A stretch of DNA of 10,814 nt, taken from positions 1 to 10,814 of the forward strand of contig WOZA01000058.1 of assembly GCA_011620505.1 (NCBI GenBank), given 5' to 3'. Below the pieces are notes generated by a model. That model was not told the DNA's origin and searched no databases. It was given only the letters and a program-made list of their open reading frames with translations. Both the position numbers and the translations under genes were made by a program. Positions 5,668-10,814 of this stretch are shown here, one piece after another. This stretch comes from Anaerolineaceae bacterium (GTDB lineage Bacteria; Chloroflexota; Anaerolineae; Anaerolineales; Anaerolineaceae). The number at the start of each line of letters is the position of its first letter. Position 1 is the stretch's first letter.

Positions 5668-6663
5668 ATGGAAAACGGTAATTACACACCTCTCTTCAAT
5701 CTGGATAGTTTCGAACGCAAACCGCGCTTCACCAACGGTTTCTTCCAGCGGGATGTTCTCTCGGTGGATCAATTCAGCAAGGATGACCTTGACTATATAT
5801 TCGCCCGCGCGGATGAAATGCAGGCAATGAGCAGAAAGTGGGGTACCTGTGACCTGTTGAAAGGCTACACCCTGGCTTGTGTTTTCTATGAACCCTCAAC
5901 ACGCACAAGCTCCTCCTTCATCGCTGCCATGGAACGCCTGGGGGGCAAGGTGATCCCGATTACAGAAGGCATTCAATATTCGTCCGTGTCCAAAGGCGAA
6001 AGTCTAATCGACAGCATGATCACCCTGGAGCAGTATTGCGACGTGATTGTGCTGCGCCACCCCGAAATTGGCTCAAGTTCCACAGCAGCCAAGTATGTCA
6101 AGGTGCCCATCATCAATGCTGGCGATGGTGCAGGGGAGCACCCCACCCAGGCGCTGCTTGATCTGTATACAATCAAGAGTGAACTCGGCACCATTGATGG
6201 GCTGCGCATCTCAATGGCTGGTGATCTGCGATACGGTCGCACCGTGCATTCTCTGACCAAGTTGCTCACTAAATATGATGTCTCCCTGCGCTATGTCTCC
6301 CCCGACACACTGCGTCTTCCCTTGGAGTTGATGAACACGCTGATCGACAAAAAGATGGATGTGCGTGAATTCAGCCGCGTGGAAGAGGTCATTGAAAATA
6401 CCGACGTGTTGTACGTGACGCGCATCCAAAAAGAACGCTTCACCGACCTGGCACAGTATGACGAAGTGAAGGGATACTTCAACATTGACGCCGAACTGAT
6501 GCAAAAGGCAAAAGAAAAAATGATCGTGATGCATCCATTACCCCGTGTGGGGGAAATTGCCTACGCGATCGACAAAGATCCGCGAGCTGCTTACTTCCGC
6601 CAGGTGCAAAATGGGCTCTATATTCGCATGGCGCTACTGGCAGCCGTCCTTGGGCAAGCCTGA
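5668..6663 (+). CDS. pyrB: Aspartate carbamoyltransferase catalytic chain
   Basis: Joins carbamoyl phosphate and aspartate, step 2 of pyrimidine synthesis. The 331-aa protein shows the full active site: FYEPSTRTSSSF (73-84, Ser77-Thr-Arg-Thr80), Lys109 of the mobile loop (SKGES), Arg130-His-Pro, GEHPTQ (156-161), GRTVHS (190-195), TRIQKER (251-257) and MHPLPR (288-293). Residues 1-28 form an extra N-terminal stretch before the usual FFQRDVLSV strand. The end, DPRAAYFRQ (304-312) then YIRMALLAAVLG, is strikingly like the end of the animal CAD ATCase domain. No pyrI regulatory chain is nearby, so a plain catalytic trimer without nucleotide control through PyrI is likely. It begins 20 nt after pyrC, with GGAG (5659-5662) 5 nt before the ATG; translation as a unit with dihydroorotase recalls the DHO-ATCase order in CAD, though here they are separate polypeptides. 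Confidence 0.95.
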   Translation: MENGNYTPLFNLDSFERKPRFTNGFFQRDVLSVDQFSKDDLDYIFARADEMQAMSRKWGTCDLLKGYTLACVFYEPSTRTSSSFIAAMERLGGKVIPITEGIQYSSVSKGESLIDSMITLEQYCDVIVLRHPEIGSSSTAAKYVKVPIINAGDGAGEHPTQALLDLYTIKSELGTIDGLRISMAGDLRYGRTVHSLTKLLTKYDVSLRYVSPDTLRLPLELMNTLIDKKMDVREFSRVEEVIENTDVLYVTRIQKERFTDLAQYDEVKGYFNIDAELMQKAKEKMIVMHPLPRVGEIAYAIDKDPRAAYFRQVQNGLYIRMALLAAVLGQA

Positions 6664-6722
6664 AGCAGCCTGTTCTGGCAGTGTCGTTTACAATTAACGA
6701 AAGCAAGCTAACCGGAGGCGAG

Positions 6723-8156
6723 ATGGACTTTGTCACCAAACTCAACCAGGCAATCGAACGAAATAACAGTTTATTATGTGTGGGCATGGATCCAACGGAG
6801 GCGGTCCTGCCTAAGGGCGAGGATCTCTACAGTCGCCTGCTCACCTGGGCGCGCGATTTGATTGACCAGACGAAAGATCTGGTTTGCTGTTACAAGCCAA
6901 ATATTGCTTTTTATGAGCAATTTGGTCCTAAAGGCTTGCGGGCCTTCCAGGATATCGTCCGGGAGATCCCGGAGGATATCCCACTGTTGCTGGATGCCAA
7001 GCGGGGAGACATCGGCTCGACGGCAGAAGCCTACGCCAAAGCCTGCTACCGATGGTTTAAGGCAGATGCGGTCACACTCTCGCCTTACCTCGGGCGGGAT
7101 GCTATTCAACCTTTTGTTGAAGACCCCGAAAAAGCAGTTTTCGTGCTGGTGCAGACCTCGAACCCCAGTGCAGCGGAGGTGCAGCAGCACGGTAATCCAC
7201 CCCTGTTTGAGTTGGTGGCGCGCATCTCGCAGACCTGGGGCAATCCGGGACAGATTGGGTTGGTGGTGGGGGCAACCAGGCCCGAAGCCCTGGAAAGAGT
7301 GCGGGAGATTTGCCCTGAGGCGTGGATCCTTGCACCCGGGGTAGGAGCTCAGGGAGGGGACCTGAGACTGGCGCTGGAAGCAGGCTTGCGCAAGGATGGA
7401 CTGGGGATGATTGTGCCGGTTTCCCGCTCGGTCATGAACGCGCCTGACCCCAGGGCAGCAGCTGCCGCGCTTCGCGATGAGATCAACCAGATCCGCAGCG
7501 AGCTGGCTGCCGCCAGGTCTGAGCCAACTCCCGTTGCAGTTGGGGCTGAGACCTTAGAAAAACGGGGTTATGGTGAACTGATTGATGGGTTGTTTGATAC
7601 CGGGTGTGTGAAGTTTGGTAATTTCACCCTGGCTAGCGGCAAGCAGAGCCCTGTTTACCTCGACCTGCGCCGCTTGGTTTCGTTCCCCTCGGTGCTCGAT
7701 TTGGCCGTGGAAGCTTACGTTGATGTGTTGTTGAAGCTCCAGTACGACTACATCGCTGGCGTGCCATATGCTGCTTTGCCGATTGCCTCCATCGCGGCTT
7801 CTAAGCTGAAGCAGCCCATGGTTTACTCGCGCAAGGAGCCCAAAACGCATGGAACAGGTCAGCAGGTGGAAGGTGTGTTTGAACCTGGTCAGAGGGCCGT
7901 GCTGGTGGAAGATGTGATTACCAGCGGCGGAAGCTTGTTGACAGCTGCCGATGCCCTATCCGCGGTGGGTTTGGTGGCGGATCAGGCAGTGGTGCTGGTG
8001 GACCGGGAGCAGGGCGGCGTTGCCAGCCTTGCTGATAAAGGAATTTCAGTTCATCCTGTGCTGACATTCAGCCAGATCCTTGACCGGCTGTACCAGGGCG
8101 GCAAGATCAGCGCTGAGATCCACCTCATGGTCAAGACTTACCTGGTGGAAGGGTAG
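6723..8156 (+). CDS. pyrFE: Fused OMP decarboxylase - orotate phosphoribosyltransferase
   Basis: One 477-aa polypeptide for the last two steps to UMP, with the order reversed relative to animal UMP synthase. Residues 1-262 are a type 2 OMP decarboxylase: GMDP (21-24), CYKPN (56-60), catalytic DAKRGDIGST (91-100, Lys93 and Asp96), PYLGRDA (121-127), GVGAQGGD (206-213) and PVSRSVMN (232-239). An Ala/Glu/Pro-rich linker (about 255-275) leads to OPRT, residues 276-477: FTLASGKQSPVYLDLR (301-316), SRKEPKTHG (369-377) and the PRPP loop VLVEDVITSGGS (393-404). Both halves look intact and the join is in one clean frame. The ATG at 6723 has GGAGG (6714-6718) 4 nt upstream; an in-frame GTG at 6681 would add 14 unconserved residues. 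Such decarboxylase-first fusions are known from some cyanobacteria and kinetoplastids. The pyrD start lies 1 nt after the stop. Confidence 0.95.
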   Translation: MDFVTKLNQAIERNNSLLCVGMDPTEAVLPKGEDLYSRLLTWARDLIDQTKDLVCCYKPNIAFYEQFGPKGLRAFQDIVREIPEDIPLLLDAKRGDIGSTAEAYAKACYRWFKADAVTLSPYLGRDAIQPFVEDPEKAVFVLVQTSNPSAAEVQQHGNPPLFELVARISQTWGNPGQIGLVVGATRPEALERVREICPEAWILAPGVGAQGGDLRLALEAGLRKDGLGMIVPVSRSVMNAPDPRAAAAALRDEINQIRSELAAARSEPTPVAVGAETLEKRGYGELIDGLFDTGCVKFGNFTLASGKQSPVYLDLRRLVSFPSVLDLAVEAYVDVLLKLQYDYIAGVPYAALPIASIAASKLKQPMVYSRKEPKTHGTGQQVEGVFEPGQRAVLVEDVITSGGSLLTAADALSAVGLVADQAVVLVDREQGGVASLADKGISVHPVLTFSQILDRLYQGGKISAEIHLMVKTYLVEG

Positions 8157-8157
8157 G

Positions 8158-9090
8158 ATGGAAGCATCGCTCGCGGTTGATTTACTGGGAATCCAGATGA
8201 AAAATCCCCTGGTAGTTGCCAGCGGCATCCTGGGAACCTCCGCCAGCGTCATGCAGCGCTGCGCGCGCGAAGGTGCCGGCGCAGTAACCAGCAAAAGCGC
8301 TGGACCCGAGCCGCGAACCGGGCACGCCAACCCGGTGACGCTGGCCTGGAACGGGGGAGTGATCAATGCCATTGGTCTGACCAACCCGGGCTGCCGGGAG
8401 GAAGTCCCGCTCTTGCGTGAAACCCGCGGACGGTTGCGAGCCTTGGGTGTGCCGCTTTTTGCTTCGCTTTTCGCGCCGTCTGTGGAAGCTTTTGGCGAGG
8501 TGGCACGTGTCATTGCGGAGGCGGAACCCGATCTCATCGAAGTCAATATCTCCTGCCCGAATGTTGGCAGCGAATTTGGCACCCCGTTTTCAGCAACCGC
8601 AAAAAGCGCCGCTGAAGTGACGGCGGCGGTGCGTAAAGCGGTCAAACTGCCCATCAGCATCAAGCTTGCGCCAAACGTGCCGGAGATCGGCAGAATCGCG
8701 CAAGCAGTGGTCTCTGAAGGCGCGGACGCGATCACGGCAATTAATACTGTGCCCGCGATGCTGATCGATGCCTATGCCGGAAAACCAGTGCTCAAAAATG
8801 CAACCGGTGGCCTGAGCGGCGCGGCGATCAAGCCGGTAGCCTTGAAAGCAGTTTGGGAAATTGCGCAAATGGTCAGCGTTCCAATCATTGGGACGGGCGG
8901 CATCAGCTGCGGGCTGGATGCGGCGGAAATGATCATGGCTGGGGCGACCCTGGTGGGGGTGGGGTCGGCCGTTGCGCTGGAGGGGCCGGCGGTGTTCAGC
9001 CGCATCAAGAGCGAGCTTGAGGCGTTTATGACCCAGGAAAGCTATCCTGACCTGGCAAGCATGCGCGGCAAGGCGCTGCCCCCAAAATGA
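8158..9090 (+). CDS. pyrD: Dihydroorotate dehydrogenase, class 1B catalytic subunit
   Basis: FMN enzyme oxidising dihydroorotate to orotate, step 4, cytosolic. The 310-aa TIM barrel has Lys46 (TSKS), AIGLTNPG (71-78), the catalytic cysteine Cys133 in NISCPNV (130-136), Lys169 (SIKLAPN) and the FMN phosphate region GTGGIS followed by AGATLVGVGSA. Cysteine as the active base, and the pyrK gene behind it, mark class 1B, which passes electrons through PyrK to NAD+ rather than to quinone or fumarate. There is no N-terminal membrane helix. The start is the ATG at 8158, one base after the pyrFE stop, with a purine-rich GGTGGAAGGG inside the end of pyrFE acting as ribosome site; upstream in-frame codons to 8080 belong to the overlapping pyrFE gene. 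The stop overlaps the next start as ATGA. Confidence 0.95.
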   Translation: MEASLAVDLLGIQMKNPLVVASGILGTSASVMQRCAREGAGAVTSKSAGPEPRTGHANPVTLAWNGGVINAIGLTNPGCREEVPLLRETRGRLRALGVPLFASLFAPSVEAFGEVARVIAEAEPDLIEVNISCPNVGSEFGTPFSATAKSAAEVTAAVRKAVKLPISIKLAPNVPEIGRIAQAVVSEGADAITAINTVPAMLIDAYAGKPVLKNATGGLSGAAIKPVALKAVWEIAQMVSVPIIGTGGISCGLDAAEMIMAGATLVGVGSAVALEGPAVFSRIKSELEAFMTQESYPDLASMRGKALPPK

Positions 9091-9863
9091 AAACGACGGT
9101 TAACCATCGTTCCTTGGGCGGGATCATGCGCCCATACAGAGTGGCGAACGTCCTGCGCGAAAACGAGACCACCCATACACTTTTACTTAACGACAGACTC
9201 CCCGAAGCCCAACCGGGGCAGTTTGTAATGGCATGGCTGCCGGAGATTGGGGAGAAACCTTTCAGCATCCATGCGAACATCCCGCTGGCATTGACGATTT
9301 GTGATGTGGGTCCAGTCAGCCACGCAATGGTGAATTTGCAGGCGCGCGACCGGGTCTGGCTTCGGGGTCCCCTGGGGAATGGTTTTGATTTGAGGGGTTC
9401 CAAATATCTGCTTGTCGGGGGAGGTTATGGGGCGGCGCCGCTTTCTTTTTTGGCACAGGAGGCTTTACAGCAGGGGGGGGAGGTGATGGCGTGCCTGGGA
9501 GCGAAGACGAAGGCGGACCTGATTCTGGTCGACCGGTTGACGAGTCTGGGATGTTATCTGCGCGTAGCCACTGAGGACGGATCTGAGGGGAGCCAGGGAT
9601 TGGTGACGGAAGTGGTGGAGGAGACAATTGACGCGTTTCAACCCGATTGCCTTTATGCCTGCGGACCGACCGGCATGCTCCTGGCACTTGCGGATTTGTG
9701 TCAGCGAAGGGGTTTGCCAGCGCAGCTTTCGTTTGAGGCGTTGATGCGCTGCGGCGTGGGTCTCTGCGGCTCGTGTGAGCTGCCTGAAGAACTCTGTCAA
9801 CGGTTAGGGCTGCCTGGGGGCTGGCTTGTCTGCCACGACGGTCCGGTCGCGATGATTGGATGA
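9087..9863 (+). CDS. pyrK: Dihydroorotate dehydrogenase electron transfer subunit (FAD, 2Fe-2S)
   Basis: Iron-sulfur flavoprotein that takes electrons from PyrD FMN via a [2Fe-2S] cluster and FAD to NAD+, forming the PyrD2K2 complex. 258 aa from 9087. The N-terminal FAD barrel has EKPFSI (56-61) in place of the usual RPxS; GPLGNGF (94-100) and GGGYGAAPL (111-119) start the nucleotide domain, ACGPTG (191-196) closes it, and the cluster ligands are Cys222, Cys227, Cys230 and Cys249 in CGVGLCGSC and VCHDGPV. The start at 9087 overlaps the pyrD stop (ATGA), pointing to coupled translation; a second in-frame ATG at 9126, after GGGCGGGA, gives MRPYRV, closer to where family members begin, so 245 aa is possible. 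A run of eight G (9473-9480) lies in the coding frame. Last gene of the operon; no clear terminator follows. Confidence 0.94.
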   Translation: MKTTVNHRSLGGIMRPYRVANVLRENETTHTLLLNDRLPEAQPGQFVMAWLPEIGEKPFSIHANIPLALTICDVGPVSHAMVNLQARDRVWLRGPLGNGFDLRGSKYLLVGGGYGAAPLSFLAQEALQQGGEVMACLGAKTKADLILVDRLTSLGCYLRVATEDGSEGSQGLVTEVVEETIDAFQPDCLYACGPTGMLLALADLCQRRGLPAQLSFEALMRCGVGLCGSCELPEELCQRLGLPGGWLVCHDGPVAMIG

Positions 9864-9909
9864 TGACTTTTTTGTTGTCTTTTAAGATGACGGTCGGGTG
9901 AAATCAGGA
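9864..9909. other. Short convergent intergenic gap
   Basis: 46 nt between the ends of pyrK and the sugar kinase. It holds a TTTTTT run (9870-9875) on the plus strand but no stem in front of it, so no terminator can be supported for either gene. Confidence 0.5.
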
Positions 9910-10814
9910 TTATTGCTGGTTTTGGAGTGCCTGGTGGGCAAGCGCAAGGCCGCCATAGAGACCGGCGATACCCGCAAGACCGGTGGGGACGATGTAGTTT
10001 TCCATATCGGCAATTTGAGGCAGTCTCAGGTAGTTGCCAAGCAGTCGGGTCAATTCTGAGCGGATCATGGGGAAAAGAAAGCTCTGGTTCATGACCCCAC
10101 CGCCGAGGATAATGCGCTCAGGGGCAAGGGTCAAGCAGATATTCACCAGGCCAAGGGCAAGATAGTGAGCTTCGAGCTCCCACGCGGGATGATCTTGAGG
10201 TAAGCTGGCGGCAGGTTGATTCCAGCGAGCCTCGATGGCGGGTCCGGAAGCCAAACCCTCCAGGCAGGTGCCGTGGAATGGGCAAACACCTTTGAAGGAG
10301 ATGTCAGCCGGGTGGACGGGGAGGAGGATATGACCCATTTCTGGGTGCGCGTAGCCATGAAGAAGCTGGCCATTGACCAGGGCACCTCCGCCGATACCGG
10401 TGCCAATCGTCAGATAGACAAGATTCCTTAAGCCTTTCCCGGCACCCCAACGGGATTCAGCCAGCACTGCAGCATCAACATCCGTGTCAAAGCCGACTGG
10501 CAAATGAGTGCTCAAAGCTGTTCGGAAAAAACCGAGGACATCGGTATTTTCCCAGCCGGGTTTCGGGGTGGCGAGGATGTGACCGTACGTCGAGGAGGTG
10601 GGACGGGGGTCGAGCGGACCGAAGCAGGCAATGCCGAGTGCGGTTAGCTCGCCGAGATCGTGCTGGGCCTGGAGGAAGAAATCGGCGCAGGCTGTGAGCG
10701 TTTCCTGGGGGAGGGCGGTGGGTACGCGCATTTCACGCAGAATGGCATTGTGTTCGTCAGCGACGGCGCAAATGAACTTGGTCCCTCCACCTTCGATCGT
10801 GCCAAAGAAATCTT
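9910..10814 (-). CDS. ROK-family sugar kinase, fructokinase-like (5' end cut by window)
   Basis: ATP-dependent hexose kinase, cytoplasmic. The frame stays open to the right edge, giving 301 codons plus two bases; the usual start should lie just beyond 10814, since the first visible residues DFFGTIEGGGTKF are the N-terminal phosphate loop. Further ROK signs: FDTDVDAAVLAE with the catalytic Asp, IGTGIGGGA, HPEMGHI, and CPFHGTCLEGLASGPA, in which His of EMGH plus Cys-x2-His-x2-Cys form the structural zinc site typical of the fructokinase (GmuE/YdhR-like) branch, unlike the CxCGxxGC site of glucokinases. GGGVMNQ near the C-terminus is the adenosine region. The gene ends at a TAA (9910-9912) and converges on the pyr operon, so it is independent of it. 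An internal ATG at 10731 is not the start, as it would remove the phosphate loop. Fructose as substrate is inferred from the family. Confidence 0.9.
   Translation of the reverse strand, partial: DFFGTIEGGGTKFICAVADEHNAILREMRVPTALPQETLTACADFFLQAQHDLGELTALGIACFGPLDPRPTSSTYGHILATPKPGWENTDVLGFFRTALSTHLPVGFDTDVDAAVLAESRWGAGKGLRNLVYLTIGTGIGGGALVNGQLLHGYAHPEMGHILLPVHPADISFKGVCPFHGTCLEGLASGPAIEARWNQPAASLPQDHPAWELEAHYLALGLVNICLTLAPERIILGGGVMNQSFLFPMIRSELTRLLGNYLRLPQIADMENYIVPTGLAGIAGLYGGLALAHQALQNQQ

Noticed and set aside
6681..6722. GTG start adding 14 residues to the pyrFE protein
   Set aside because: The extension contains the GGAGG site of the ATG at 6723 and does not resemble the start of OMP decarboxylases.
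8046..8735. Long minus-strand open frame (229 codons) opposite pyrFE and pyrD
   Set aside because: A shadow of high-GC coding on the other strand; both genes it overlaps have complete catalytic motifs.

Overview
The window looks like chromosomal DNA from a bacterium, most likely a Chloroflexota (Anaerolineae-like) anaerobe or facultative organism. This placement is an inference from gene content: an OMP decarboxylase–OPRT fusion in that order, an NAD-linked class 1B dihydroorotate dehydrogenase with its PyrK subunit, and good sigma-70-type promoters and Shine-Dalgarno sites. No rRNA, tRNA, CRISPR array, IS element or phage gene was seen.

Left part (1-2890). A decayed minus-strand remnant of a formamidopyrimidine-DNA glycosylase (Fpg/MutM) C-terminus lies at about 97-404. 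A complete mannose-1-phosphate guanylyltransferase gene (501-1571) diverges from it. The 331-bp gap that follows holds a minus-strand gene tail (1725-1838) with its own intrinsic terminator, then a promoter for two tandem bacterioferritin genes (1903-2367 and 2379-2843). Both ferritins keep every ferroxidase ligand and the haem methionine but differ at an inner-surface iron position. A strong terminator closes this unit.

Middle (2891-4400). A 12-TM major facilitator transporter (2943-4118) is followed by a well-translated-looking 56-residue proline-rich small protein (4173-4343) and a terminator.

Right part (4490-9863). One pyrimidine operon carries almost the whole de novo UMP pathway after carbamoyl phosphate: pyrC (dihydroorotase), pyrB (aspartate transcarbamoylase), a pyrF-pyrE fusion, pyrD (class 1B) and pyrK. 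Genes are 20, 59, 1 and -4 nt apart and start from a clear TTGACG-18-TATAAT promoter whose -35 box sits exactly between two 6-bp inverted repeat arms. Carbamoyl-phosphate synthetase (carAB) and an ATCase regulatory chain (pyrI) are not in the window. The dihydroorotase and ATCase both resemble, by motif and by tail sequence, the corresponding domains of the animal CAD protein, and stand in the same order as in CAD. A convergent ROK-family sugar kinase (fructokinase-like), cut by the right edge, ends the window.

No wholly new system is evident. The most interesting items are the CAD-like DHO-ATCase pair, the inverted UMP synthase fusion, the candidate operator on the pyr promoter, the differentiated bacterioferritin pair, two gene remnants and the unannotated 56-aa protein.
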